From: Deltaproteobacteria bacterium
GTDB taxonomy: Bacteria > Desulfobacterota > Deferrimicrobia > Deferrimicrobiales > Deferrimicrobiaceae
DNA: 24,674 nucleotides
Assembly: GCA_017889845.1 (NCBI GenBank)
Contig: JAGGAJ010000026.1
Span: forward strand, 1 to 24,674
Direction: 5' to 3'
The position numbers and the translations under genes are program-made. Positions 6,924 through 14,489 of this stretch are shown here, in pieces. The stretch's first letter is position 1. Every line of letters begins with the position of its first letter. Below the pieces are notes generated by a model that did not search any database, was not told where the DNA came from, and saw only the letters and a list, made by a program, of their open reading frames with translations.

Positions 6924-7171
6924 TTTGCCGCCCAGTGGGCGGAAAATGGCGCCTTGGTGGGATTCGAACGCGAGTCTGCCGCCGAGCGGTCAGCGAGGAA
7001 AAGGGCGACGCACGGGAGCCCGTCAGGCAGACGAGCCGGCCGCCAAGGCTCGGGCCTGGATAGCCCGAGCACCATCGGTCGAATCCCACCCCCTCCGCCA
7101 TTCTCGCGTACTCCCTTGATTGCGGTGGGATTCGAACCCGAGCCTCATCGGTCGAATCCCACCCCCTCCGC
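6924..7171 (+). repeat. cluster of tRNA-Ser 3'-end repeats, direct and inverted
   Basis: The 23-base 3' part of tRNA-Ser (6903-6925, CGAATCCC...CGCCATT) recurs perfectly at 7080-7102 and its first 19 bases again at 7153-7171. Two inverted copies of the T-arm half, GGTGGGATTCGAAC, occur at 6956-6969 and 7124-7137. A hairpin CCGCCC-AGT-GGGCGG (6928-6942) follows the tRNA and an 8-bp perfect stem GCTCGGGC/GCCCGAGC lies at 7048-7070. No second copy folds into a complete tRNA: the T stems are not complementary and the 5' acceptor halves are missing. The arrangement suggests decayed tRNA copies or leftover attachment sites of an element that used tRNA-Ser. Confidence 0.75.
7124..7163 (+). other. 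stem-loop made from inverted tRNA-Ser T-arm copies
   Basis: GGTGGGATTCGA (7124-7135) pairs perfectly with TCGAATCCCACC (7152-7163), and the stem continues for another 4 bp after a two-base bulge to leave a six-base loop. It could terminate or process transcripts running out of the tRNA gene. Confidence 0.5.
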
Positions 7172-7282
7172 TCCCTCCGCAAATCCTTTATCCCGGGTAT
7201 CATGATTCATCGGAGGTTTGTCGGGCCGATCGGAATGTGTCCTGTGTATTCGGGTTTCGATTTCCGGATTGGAGGTGCCGTT

Positions 7283-7750
7283 TTGACGCACAAAAAATTC
7301 GCGATGGAGCACGACAAGAAGGTCGCCCTGGTCGCGCACGACAACAAGAAGGGCGACCTGGTGGAATGGGCGAAGTACAACCGGATACTCCTGGCGCACC
7401 ACAAGATCTACGCGACGGGTACCACCGGGGAGATCCTCGAAAGGGAGCTGGGCTTTCCGGTTACCCGGCTCCAGAGCGGGCCGCTGGGCGGGGATCAGCA
7501 GATCGGTGCGAAGATCGCGGACGGGGAGATCGATTTCCTCATCTTTTTCTGGGACCCCCTCGAACCGCAGCCGCACGATCCGGACGTCAAGGCGCTCCTG
7601 CGGATGGCGGTCGTCTGGAACATCCCCATCGCGTGCAACCGCGCCACCGCCGACTTCATGATCTCCTCCCCCCTGATGGACGGCGATTACGACCGTCTCG
7701 TGCCCGATTACGACACGTACCGGACCCGGAAAATACCTGGGAACGAATGA
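7283..7750 (+). CDS. mgsA: methylglyoxal synthase
   Basis: The enzyme makes methylglyoxal and phosphate from dihydroxyacetone phosphate, a bypass that relieves sugar-phosphate build-up. The TTG at 7283 was chosen because GGAGG lies 7 bases upstream and because it gives a 155-residue protein whose active-site residues fall at the E. coli numbers: H19 and D20 in VAHD, D71 in GGDQQ, D91 in FFWD, H98 and D101 in PHDPDVKAL. The phosphate-binding TGTTG is at 45-49. A longer frame from ATG 7202 adds an unrelated N-terminus. It lies alone between the tRNA repeats and the SRP RNA gene. Confidence 0.93.
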   Translation: MTHKKFAMEHDKKVALVAHDNKKGDLVEWAKYNRILLAHHKIYATGTTGEILERELGFPVTRLQSGPLGGDQQIGAKIADGEIDFLIFFWDPLEPQPHDPDVKALLRMAVVWNIPIACNRATADFMISSPLMDGDYDRLVPDYDTYRTRKIPGNE

Positions 7751-7781
7751 TCGGGAGAATCCCGCGGGTCCCCCTCCGTCC

Positions 7782-7813
7782 TTGTAATGGTCCCCCGCAT
7801 CCCGTACCATAAT
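7782..7813 (+). promoter_or_regulatory. candidate promoter for the SRP RNA gene
   Basis: TTGTAA (7782-7787) could be a -35 box, with TACCAT (7805-7810, spacer 17) or the better -10 CATAAT (7808-7813, spacer 20) downstream. Transcription would start about 7817-7822, some 15 bases before the RNA stem. Confidence 0.4.
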
Positions 7814-7835
7814 TCTCTTTACGCAACCGATCGCA

Positions 7836-7972
7836 CCCCGCGGGGGTGCGCCGGCGGCCAGGCCCGCCGCAACGGAAGGCGGCAAACCCCGTCAGGTCCG
7901 GAAGGAAGCAGCGGTAGCCGCACACCTCCGTGTGCCGGCGCATCCCCTGGCCGCCGGCGGACCCCCGCGGGG
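7836..7972 (+). ncRNA. ffs: signal recognition particle RNA (small bacterial type, 4.5S-like)
   Basis: The conserved helix 8 core GTCAGGTCCGGAAGGAAGCA (7891-7910), followed by GCGGTAGC, is the SRP RNA signature that binds Ffh. The flanks form a long hairpin: the 27 bases from 7836 pair with the 27 bases ending at 7972 with a single mismatch. No Alu-domain sequence is seen. The mature ends may be trimmed inside the stem, so the coordinates are those of the helix. Location just upstream of dnaX is the usual one in many bacteria. Confidence 0.93.
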
Positions 7973-7976
7973 GGCG

Positions 7977-8010
7977 AGCCCGCAGCTCTCACCGGTGAGA
8001 ATTGCGGGCT
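7977..8010 (+). other. hairpin between ffs and dnaX
   Basis: AGCCCGCA (7977-7984) pairs perfectly with TGCGGGCT (8003-8010), and inside it CTCACCGGTGAG (7988-7999) is a further palindrome. It ends 20 bases before the dnaX GTG. It may end the SRP transcript or control read-through to dnaX, though no T-run follows. Confidence 0.5.
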
Positions 8011-8030
8011 GAAGGGGGACGGGGAAGCAG

Positions 8031-9779
8031 GTGGCTTACGAAGCGCTCGCCCGCAAATGGCGCCCGCGGACGTTCGCGGAGATCGTCGGACAGAAGCACG
8101 TCACGCAGGCCCTCTCCAACGCCATCTCCTCCGGCAGGATCCACCACGCCTACCTCTTTTCCGGCAGCCGCGGGGTCGGCAAGACCACCTTCGCCCGGAT
8201 CCTCGCCCGGGCGCTCAACTGCGAGAAGGGCCCCACCTCCACCCCGTGCCTGGCGTGCCCGGCGTGCGAGGAGATCGGCTCCGGGGCGAGCGCCGATGTC
8301 CAGGAGATCGACGGGGCATCCAACACCGGGATCGACGACATCCGCCGCCTCCGCGAGAACGCGGCGTACGCCCCCTCCCGCCTCCGCTACAAGGTATACA
8401 TCATCGACGAGGTCCACATGCTGTCGAAGGCGGCCTTCAACGGGCTCCTGAAGACGCTGGAGGAGCCTCCGCCGCACGTCGTGTTCGTCTTCGCCACCAC
8501 CGAGCCGAACCGCGTCCCCGACACGATCCTCTCCCGCGTCCAGCGCTTCGACTTCCGGATGCTGACGGAGGAGGAGGTGCGCGGCCGGCTCGCCGAGATG
8601 GCGCGGGACGAGGGGATCGACGCGGGGGAGGACGCCCTCGACCTCATCGGGCGGTACGCCTTCGGGTCGATGCGGGACGGGCAGTCGATCCTCGAACAGG
8701 CCGCGGTGTCGGGGGACGGGAAGGTCACCGCCGAAATCGTCGAGGGGATGCTTGGGCTGGTCGGTCCGGAGGCGGCCATCGACCTCGTCGCCGCGGTCCT
8801 CGAAGGGGCGGGCCCCGCACTTTCCCGCTTCCCGGCGCTCCTGGCCCGCGGCGCGGATCTCCGCCACCTGTTCCTCTCCCTGATCGACGTCCTCCGGGAC
8901 GCGGCGGTCCTCGCGTTCACGGGAAAGGAGGATCTCCTCTTCCGGCACTCCCCGGCGTCCCTCGCCCGGATGCGGGACCTCGCGGGCCGGAGGTCCCGGG
9001 AGGAGTGGATGCTCCTGCTGGACGTCGCCTTCCGGTCCGAGCGGGACGTGCTGGCGACGGAGTTCCCCCACCTGGGTTTCGAGCTCCTGCTGCTGCGGCT
9101 GGCGAACGCGCCCTCCCTCGTCGCGGTGGAAGGATTGGCGGAGGGGGCCCCGGCGGCGCGCCCGCCGGAACGGCCCGCGGCTCCCGCCGGATCGGCCCCG
9201 GCGGCGACCTTCTCGCGGAAACCGCCCCCGGATGCGGAAACGGCGCCCTCTTCCCCGTCGGGCCCCCGCCTCGCCGCGAAAGCCACCGGTGGCGATCCGG
9301 TGCCGGCCGGGCTCTGGGACGCCCTGAGGCGGAACCTCGAGGGGAAGAAGAAGACCCTCCTGGTCGGGCTGCTCTCCCAGATGGAGGGGGAGGTGCAGGA
9401 CGGGGAGCTCGTGATCTCCTGCGGGCACGAGATGGTGCTGGAGCGGCTGAAGGAAAAGGACAAGTGGCCCCTCCTCCTCTCGGCATTGGAGGAGACGGCG
9501 GGGCGGCCGGTTCCCGTGCGCCTTTCGGCATCGGCGGAAAAAAAAAGCCCGGGATCTGACGCCGTAGCGGTGCCGGACGCCGGGCTGGAGCGGAAAGCGC
9601 TGTCCGATCCCCTCGTCCTGGCGGTCCTGCGGGAGTTCGAGGGGGCCACCCTGCTCAAGGTCCAGCCCTCCCCGCCCGCCGCGCCCGAGGAGGCCGTAAC
9701 CCCGACGGAGGCTTCCGGCGATGTCGGGGAGGAAGGCGAGGAGTCGCCGTACACGGAAGCGCCGGGCGAGGAGGAATGA
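8031..9779 (+). CDS. dnaX: DNA polymerase III subunits tau and gamma
   Basis: The clamp-loader ATPase. Domains visible in order in the 582-residue product: N-terminal YEALARKWRPRTFAEIVGQ, Walker A GSRGVGKTT, a four-cysteine zinc module (C64, then CLACPAC), Walker B YIIDEVHML, the SRC-like sensor region TILSRVQRFDF, collar domain, a Pro/Ala-rich linker (about 370-415) and a C-terminal DnaX domain (GLWDALRRNL to about 490) plus an acidic tail. It starts with GTG at 8031 just after the SRP RNA. A run of nine A at codons 503-506 allows slippage that would end the protein at about 509-511 residues. The stop overlaps the ybaB start. Confidence 0.95.
   Translation: MAYEALARKWRPRTFAEIVGQKHVTQALSNAISSGRIHHAYLFSGSRGVGKTTFARILARALNCEKGPTSTPCLACPACEEIGSGASADVQEIDGASNTGIDDIRRLRENAAYAPSRLRYKVYIIDEVHMLSKAAFNGLLKTLEEPPPHVVFVFATTEPNRVPDTILSRVQRFDFRMLTEEEVRGRLAEMARDEGIDAGEDALDLIGRYAFGSMRDGQSILEQAAVSGDGKVTAEIVEGMLGLVGPEAAIDLVAAVLEGAGPALSRFPALLARGADLRHLFLSLIDVLRDAAVLAFTGKEDLLFRHSPASLARMRDLAGRRSREEWMLLLDVAFRSERDVLATEFPHLGFELLLLRLANAPSLVAVEGLAEGAPAARPPERPAAPAGSAPAATFSRKPPPDAETAPSSPSGPRLAAKATGGDPVPAGLWDALRRNLEGKKKTLLVGLLSQMEGEVQDGELVISCGHEMVLERLKEKDKWPLLLSALEETAGRPVPVRLSASAEKKSPGSDAVAVPDAGLERKALSDPLVLAVLREFEGATLLKVQPSPPAAPEEAVTPTEASGDVGEEGEESPYTEAPGEEE
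9538..9585 (+). promoter_or_regulatory. A9 slippage site with adjacent hairpin in dnaX
   Basis: Nine consecutive A (9538-9546) are read GAA AAA AAA AGC in the main frame. The -1 frame meets TGA at 9557 and the +1 frame TAG at 9565. GCCCGG (9547-9552) directly after the run can pair with CCGGGC (9580-9585). Slippage by polymerase or ribosome would yield a shorter gamma form, as known for Thermus thermophilus (transcriptional) and E. coli (ribosomal). Confidence 0.7.
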
Positions 9780-10087
9780 TGGGGTTCCAGGATATGCTGA
9801 AGCAGGTGCAGGAGGTGCGCGAACGGATGCAGCGCCTCCAGGAGGAGCTGGGGGGCCGGACCGTCGAAGGCTCCGCGGGGGGCGGCATGGTGGTCGCCGT
9901 GGTGAACGGGCGGCAGGAGCTCCTCGACCTGCGCATCGAGAAGGAGGTCGTCGATCCCGGGGACATGGGGATGCTCCGGGACCTGGTCCGCGCGGCGGTG
10001 AACGACGCTCTCGCGCGCTCCCGCGAGATGGCGGCGGCGGAGATGGCGAAGATCACGGGCGGGATGCTCCCGCCGGGGATCTTTTGA
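9776..10087 (+). CDS. ybaB: YbaB/EbfC family nucleoid-associated protein
   Basis: A 103-residue DNA-binding protein that forms dimeric tweezers on DNA. Family features are the N-terminal coiled helix (MLKQVQEVRERMQRLQEEL), the beta core GGGMVVAVVNGRQELLDLRI and the C-terminal MAKITGGMLPPG. ATG 9776 overlaps the dnaX stop (ATGA) and a GGAGG sits just before it; a second ATG follows immediately at 9779. The gene lies between dnaX and recR as in many genomes, pointing to coupling of replication and repair genes. Confidence 0.93.
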   Translation: MMGFQDMLKQVQEVRERMQRLQEELGGRTVEGSAGGGMVVAVVNGRQELLDLRIEKEVVDPGDMGMLRDLVRAAVNDALARSREMAAAEMAKITGGMLPPGIF

Positions 10088-10686
10088 GCGCGGTCTATCC
10101 GAAACCGCTGCGCCGCCTGGTCGCCCTCCTCTCCCGGCTCCCCGGGATCGGGGAGAAGACGGCGACGCGGCTGTCGATGTTCCTCCTTGCGACGCCCCCG
10201 GATTTCGCGCGCGAGCTGGGAAACGCGATTGCCCGCATCCCGGAGAGCGTGATACGATGCTCGAAATGCTTCAATATTGCGGATGAAGATCCGTGCTCCC
10301 TGTGCACGGACCCCGCGCGCCGGGATGACCTGATCTGCGTCGTGGAAGGCCCCACCGACATAGTCCCGATCGAAAAAAGCGGGGAGTTCAAGGGGAGGTA
10401 CCACGTCCTCGGCGGGGCGATCTCGCCGATCGACGGAGTCATGCCGGACGACCTGCACGTCCGGGAGCTGCTGGGCCGGGTCGACGGGGGCGGCGTCACG
10501 GAGGTCGTGCTGGCGACGAACCTGACGGCGGAGGGGGAGGCCACCGCGTCCTACCTCGCCGGTGTGTTGAAGGGGAAGGGGATCCGGGTGAGCCGGATCG
10601 CATACGGCCTGCCGATGGGGTCCGACCTGGAGTACGCCGACGAGATCACCGTCGGCAGGGCCATGAAGGGGCGGCGCGAGCTGTAG
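10084..10686 (+). CDS. recR: recombination protein RecR
   Basis: The 200-residue protein works with RecO/RecF in loading RecA at gaps. Visible parts are a helix-hairpin-helix (LPGIGEKTATRL, 19-30), a C4 zinc finger (C59, C62, C71, C74) and a Toprim domain beginning ICVVEGPTDIV and ending near EADEITVGRA-like sequence. Length equals the E. coli protein within one residue when the TTG at 10084, overlapping the ybaB stop, is taken as start. An ATG/GTG in a better position is absent, so translational coupling is likely. Confidence 0.94.
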   Translation: MSAVYPKPLRRLVALLSRLPGIGEKTATRLSMFLLATPPDFARELGNAIARIPESVIRCSKCFNIADEDPCSLCTDPARRDDLICVVEGPTDIVPIEKSGEFKGRYHVLGGAISPIDGVMPDDLHVRELLGRVDGGGVTEVVLATNLTAEGEATASYLAGVLKGKGIRVSRIAYGLPMGSDLEYADEITVGRAMKGRREL

Positions 10687-10729
10687 CGCCGCGCGACGTA
10701 CAACACATTTTCCAGAGGGGCGAGGGGAC

Positions 10730-11749
10730 ATGAGCCAGAGCGGTAAGGCGGTGAAGTTGCCGGTCAAGAACGACCTCGGGTTCTTCGAGATCCGCATGGA
10801 GAGCATCGGTGGGCTGGGAGCCAACGTGGCCGGAAAGATCCTCACCGAGGCGGCCATCATCGGGATGGGGATGAACGGCGCGGGGTTCGCCTCCTACGGG
10901 TCGGAGAAGAAGGGTACGCCGATCAAGGCGTTCGTCCGGATCTGCGAGGCGGACCAGAAGGTCCGGATCAACAGCCCCGTGGAGGAACCCCATGTGCTGG
11001 CCATCTTCCACGAGGCGCTCGCGAAGTCGGTTCCCGTGACCGCGGGTGCGTCCCCCGGCAAGACCACGGTGATCCTGAATACCCGGAAGACCCCCGCGGA
11101 GGCGCGGGCCTTCCTGAAGCTGGAGGGCGGGAAGGTCGGCGTGGTGGACGCGATGGAGATCGCCATGGCCACCGGCTCCCGCGTCAACATGGTCATGATG
11201 GGAGCCATCATGAAGGCCGCGGGCTTCTACGAGTGGAAGGCGGTCGAGGGTGCCGTCAACGAACAGTTCGGGCGGAAGTACGCCGCCCTGATGAAGGGGA
11301 ACCTCGAGGCCCTCAAGCGCGGCCACGACGAGGTGAAGTTCCAGGAGTTCCCGGCGGACGGGAAGTACCCGGCCACTCCGTTCCGGCGCGAGGAGCCGAA
11401 GCTGGGGTACGAGAACGCCCCCATCGGCGGGACGATCTACTCGGTGGGGAACATGCGGTTCAAGGACCTCTCCACCAGCCGCACGGGGATGATCCCCCTG
11501 TTCCACGTCGACAAGTGCACGAACTGCGGCGAGTGCGACGTCACCTGCCCGGACTACTGTTTCGTGTTCGAGCGGGGAAAGGACCGCAAGACCGGGAAAG
11601 ACGCGATGGTCCTGCAGGGGATCAACTACCAGTATTGCAAGGGGTGCCTGCGGTGCACCTACATCTGCAAGTTCGGCGCCCTGCTCCCCGCCAAGGAGGC
11701 GGAGCACGACATGGAGAAGATCACCGTGCAGCACAAGTTCCTGAAATAA
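10730..11749 (+). CDS. 2-oxoacid:ferredoxin oxidoreductase, fused gamma-delta subunit
   Basis: This 339-residue polypeptide joins a POR gamma domain (about 18-200, GGLGANVAGKILTEAA and the GSEKKGTPIKAFVRI stretch) to a delta-type two-cluster ferredoxin domain. The cysteines are C263/266/269/273 and C303/306/309/313, two CxxCxxCxxxC sets for [4Fe-4S] clusters. Together with the next gene it should decarboxylate a 2-oxoacid (pyruvate or a related acid) to acyl-CoA and reduce ferredoxin, or run in the carbon-fixing direction. GAGGGG precedes the ATG. The gap to the next gene is 28 bases, so one operon is expected. Substrate cannot be fixed from sequence alone. Confidence 0.9.
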   Translation: MSQSGKAVKLPVKNDLGFFEIRMESIGGLGANVAGKILTEAAIIGMGMNGAGFASYGSEKKGTPIKAFVRICEADQKVRINSPVEEPHVLAIFHEALAKSVPVTAGASPGKTTVILNTRKTPAEARAFLKLEGGKVGVVDAMEIAMATGSRVNMVMMGAIMKAAGFYEWKAVEGAVNEQFGRKYAALMKGNLEALKRGHDEVKFQEFPADGKYPATPFRREEPKLGYENAPIGGTIYSVGNMRFKDLSTSRTGMIPLFHVDKCTNCGECDVTCPDYCFVFERGKDRKTGKDAMVLQGINYQYCKGCLRCTYICKFGALLPAKEAEHDMEKITVQHKFLK

Positions 11750-11777
11750 CGACCCGCCGGACATAAGGAGAAGACGA

Positions 11778-14057
11778 ATGGCGCAGACGGCGAAGAAGAC
11801 GAGCGGACGCCCCGCCCAGACGATGGTCGTCCAGAGCGGAAACGAGATCGCGGCGACGGCGGCCAAGCAGGTCAACTACCACATCATGGGGTACTACCCC
11901 ATCACGCCCTCCACCGAGGTCGCGGAGACCCTCGACGCGATGAAGGCGGAGGGGGAGCACACGATCCGGATGATCCCCGGGGACGGCGAGCACGGCGCCG
12001 CGGGGATCTGCTTCGGCGCGAGCACCGCGGGGGGGCGCGTCTTCAACGCCACCTCCGCGAACGGCCTGCTCTTCGCCTTCGAGCAGCTTCCGGTCCAGTC
12101 CGGCGTCCGGTTCCCGATGGTCTTCAACATCGTCACCCGCGCGGTGTCGGGGCCCCTGGACATCCGCGGCGACCACAGCGACATCATGCTGGCGATGAAC
12201 ACGGGATGGATCATCCTGATGGCGGCGGACGCGCAGGCGGTCTACGACATGAACGTCATGGCCCCGAAGGTCGGCGAGGACATGGCGGTGCGCCTCCCGG
12301 TCTTCGTCGCCTACGACGGTTTCTTCACCTCGCACCAGAAGCGGCGCATCGAGATCTTCGCGGACGACCAGGCGGTGCGGGACTTCCTGGGGCCCTTCGT
12401 GCCGACGGTGTCGTCGGTCGACCCGGGAAAGCCGGTCACCATCGGGCCGTACATGAACGACCCGGACCAGATCAACAACAAGAAGCAGCAGGCCGATGCG
12501 ATGGTCCGTTCGTACGACGTGGTGAAAAAGGTGTTCGCCGAATACGAGGCCCTCTCCGGACGCCGGTACGACCTCGTGGAGCTCTACCGGATGGAGGACG
12601 CCGACGCGGCGCTGTTCATCCTGAACTCCGCCGCCGAGACGGCGAAGGAGGCGGTGGACGCGCTCCGCAAGGAAGGGATGAAGGTCGGCCTGATCCGGCC
12701 CAACGTCATCCGCCCCTTCCCGATCGAGGAGGTGCGGGCGGCCCTGAAGAACGTGAAGGGGCTGGTGGTGGCGGACCGGCAGGACAATTACGGGGCGTAC
12801 GGCGGCGCCATGGCGATCGAAGTGAAGGCGGCCCTCCAGGGCGTGAAGGGGAACGCCACCCAGGTGGCCGCGCGGGTGTACGGCACCGGCGGCAAGGAAT
12901 TCTTCGTCGAGGACGCGGAGGCGTTGCTGCGCGAGGCGGCGGAGATCGCGAAGAGCGGAAAGGTCAAGGTCCCCTACGCCTACTTCGGCGCCAACCCGGG
13001 CGACCCGTCATACGTGCCCGCGAAGGCGTTCGATCCCATCACCGAGGCGCAGGCCTCCGGCCTGATCCGCGTCGAGAAGACGCCGGAAGGAAAGATGGAA
13101 GTGAAGGGGAACGTGCTCCGGAACCTCACGGAGCGGCCGAAGCGGATCGGTCCCGGCCACGGCGCCTGCCCCGGCTGCGGCATCTTCGTGAACATGAGCA
13201 CCTTCATGAAAGGGATCGAGGGGCACGTGGTGGTCCTCTTCCACACCGGCTGCGGCATGGTCGTCACCACCGGCTACCCGTACACGGCGCACAAGGTCAC
13301 CTACATCCACAACCTGTTCCAGAACGGCGCGGCCACCCTCTCCGGCGTGGTCGAGATGTTCGAGGAGCGCAAGGTCCGCGGGGAGATCCCGAAGGACGAG
13401 AAGATCACGTTCATCATGGTGACCGGCGACGGCGGCCACGACATCGGGATGGGCCCCTCCATCGGCGCCGCGATGCGGAACCACCGGATGATCATCTGCG
13501 AGTACGACAACCAGGGGTACCAGAACACGGGCTCGCAGCTCTCCTTCACCGTCCCCCTGGGGCACTCCACCTCGACGTCCAACTACGGGCCGTACCAGCA
13601 CGGCAAGTCCACGCACCACAAGGACACGGCGCAGATCTTCACGGCGTGCCACATCCCGTACGTCTGCACGGTGGCGGAGAGCAACCCCCGCGACATGGTC
13701 CGCAAGGCCGCCAAGGCGCAGAAATACGCGGACGAGCAGGGCTTGTGCTTCGTGAAGATGATCTCCATGTGCCCCCTGGCGTGGCGGACGGAGGAGCGGA
13801 TGTCCGTGCCGATCATCCAGGCGGCGGTGGATTCCTGCTTCTTCCCGCTCTACGAGGTGGAGAACGGCATCACGACGATCAACTATGACCCGGAGGAGAA
13901 GGGGAAGAAGGTCCCGGTGACGGAGTGGCTGAAGCATATGGGGAAGACCAAGCACATGCTGAAGCCCGACTGCAAGTCCGAGCTCGACCGGTTCCAGGTC
14001 GAGGTCGACCGTCGCTGGGCGAGGCTGAAGGCGATGCACGCCCACCCGCTCCTGTAA
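11778..14057 (+). CDS. 2-oxoacid:ferredoxin oxidoreductase, fused alpha-beta subunit
   Basis: A 759-residue fusion. The alpha part (about 1-400) has the family motif GYYPITPSTEVAETLD, the domain VRLPVFVAYDGFFTSH and a transketolase C-terminal region (LIRPNVIRPFP). The beta part starts near 455 with GPGHGACPGCG (C464, C467, cluster ligands) and carries the thiamine diphosphate motif GDGGH (550-554) with the downstream N in EYDNQGYQNTG. A linker of about 60 residues connects them. AAGGAGAAG gives a strong ribosome site. With the gamma-delta gene it makes a complete four-domain enzyme on two chains. A CoA-dependent pyruvate synthase/oxidoreductase is the likeliest role; 2-oxoglutarate or branched-chain acids are alternatives. 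Confidence 0.92.
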   Translation: MAQTAKKTSGRPAQTMVVQSGNEIAATAAKQVNYHIMGYYPITPSTEVAETLDAMKAEGEHTIRMIPGDGEHGAAGICFGASTAGGRVFNATSANGLLFAFEQLPVQSGVRFPMVFNIVTRAVSGPLDIRGDHSDIMLAMNTGWIILMAADAQAVYDMNVMAPKVGEDMAVRLPVFVAYDGFFTSHQKRRIEIFADDQAVRDFLGPFVPTVSSVDPGKPVTIGPYMNDPDQINNKKQQADAMVRSYDVVKKVFAEYEALSGRRYDLVELYRMEDADAALFILNSAAETAKEAVDALRKEGMKVGLIRPNVIRPFPIEEVRAALKNVKGLVVADRQDNYGAYGGAMAIEVKAALQGVKGNATQVAARVYGTGGKEFFVEDAEALLREAAEIAKSGKVKVPYAYFGANPGDPSYVPAKAFDPITEAQASGLIRVEKTPEGKMEVKGNVLRNLTERPKRIGPGHGACPGCGIFVNMSTFMKGIEGHVVVLFHTGCGMVVTTGYPYTAHKVTYIHNLFQNGAATLSGVVEMFEERKVRGEIPKDEKITFIMVTGDGGHDIGMGPSIGAAMRNHRMIICEYDNQGYQNTGSQLSFTVPLGHSTSTSNYGPYQHGKSTHHKDTAQIFTACHIPYVCTVAESNPRDMVRKAAKAQKYADEQGLCFVKMISMCPLAWRTEERMSVPIIQAAVDSCFFPLYEVENGITTINYDPEEKGKKVPVTEWLKHMGKTKHMLKPDCKSELDRFQVEVDRRWARLKAMHAHPLL

Positions 14058-14077
14058 TTACAAACAGGGACGTAGCT

Positions 14078-14106
14078 GGGGAGTTACATTCCGGTACATC
14101 CTCCCC
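14078..14106 (+). other. hairpin downstream of the oxidoreductase operon
   Basis: GGGGAG (14078-14083) and CTCCCC (14101-14106) enclose a 17-base loop, 21 bases after the stop codon. No T-run follows; it may protect the 3' end of the transcript. Confidence 0.3.
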
Positions 14107-14132
14107 ACGGTCCGCCGCGGCATCCGGGACGG

Positions 14133-14150
14133 AAAGGCGCCTTTTTCTTT
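14133..14150 (+). terminator. weak intrinsic terminator candidate
   Basis: AAAGGCGCC is followed by TTTTTCTTT. The GGCGCC can pair with itself as a short hairpin or with a second GGCGCC at 14156-14161. The T-rich tract is unusual for this GC-rich region and fits an end for the oxidoreductase transcript. The rest of the 181-base gap holds an inverted GGTAC/GTACC (14176-14195) and the leader of the next operon. Confidence 0.35.
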
Positions 14151-14238
14151 GGGGGGGCGCCCCACTCCCGCACTCGGTACGCTCCCTGGGGTACCCTCGC
14201 TGTAGGAATAACGGAGGGCATATGGTATCTTCCTGCCT

Positions 14239-14476
14239 ATGACGCTGGGCCGTTTCATCCTCCGGGAGGCGGAGTTCCAGGCGTTCCAGGCGATCCTCCG
14301 GAAGCTCCTCTCGGATTCCTACGCGAAAGTGGTCTTCCTGGTGGACAAGAACGGGACGCTCCTCGCCTCCGTAGGCGCGACGGAAGGGTTCGACACCACG
14401 TCCCTCGCGTCCCTCGCGGCCGGGAACATCGCCGCCACCGGTGACCGAGGCCGACATCGAGAGCCTGTTCAAGTGA
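14239..14476 (+). pseudogene. Roadblock/LC7 (MglB-like) gene with internal deletion
   Basis: The first 68 residues are a clear Roadblock domain: ILREAEFQAFQ, then AKVVFLVDKNGTLLAS, and TTSLASLAAGNIAATG. Right after this the frame runs into an arginine-rich, unrelated tail ending at 14490. In another frame, from 14441, the sequence reads VTEADIESLFK and stops at TGA 14474-14476, which looks like the normal C-terminus of such a protein. Roughly half the domain (the second half, on the order of 75-80 residues) is therefore missing and the frame is broken. The intact protein would be the GTPase-activating partner of the MglA-like protein encoded next. A sequencing or assembly error across a short repeat is possible. 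No ribosome site lies directly before ATG 14239. Confidence 0.75.
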
Positions 14477-14489
14477 GGCACAGGCACTG

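Noticed and set aside
6903..7171. CRISPR-like array of short repeats
   Set aside because: Only three direct copies with unequal spacers (about 155 and 50 bases), all derived from tRNA-Ser, and no cas genes nearby.
6758..7203. Minus-strand reading frames containing phrases such as MAEGVGFEPT and RVRIPPR
   Set aside because: These are well-known false proteins produced by translating tRNA genes; here they come from tRNA-Ser and its repeated 3' ends.
7202..7282. N-terminal extension of mgsA from ATG 7202
   Set aside because: The extra residues do not fit the family; TTG 7283 has GGAGG at the right distance and gives E. coli numbering of the active site.
7787..9556. A long plus-strand frame through ffs and dnaX as a separate gene
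   Set aside because: It overlaps SRP RNA and dnaX and has no protein features; its only meaning is the stop reached after slippage at the A9 run.
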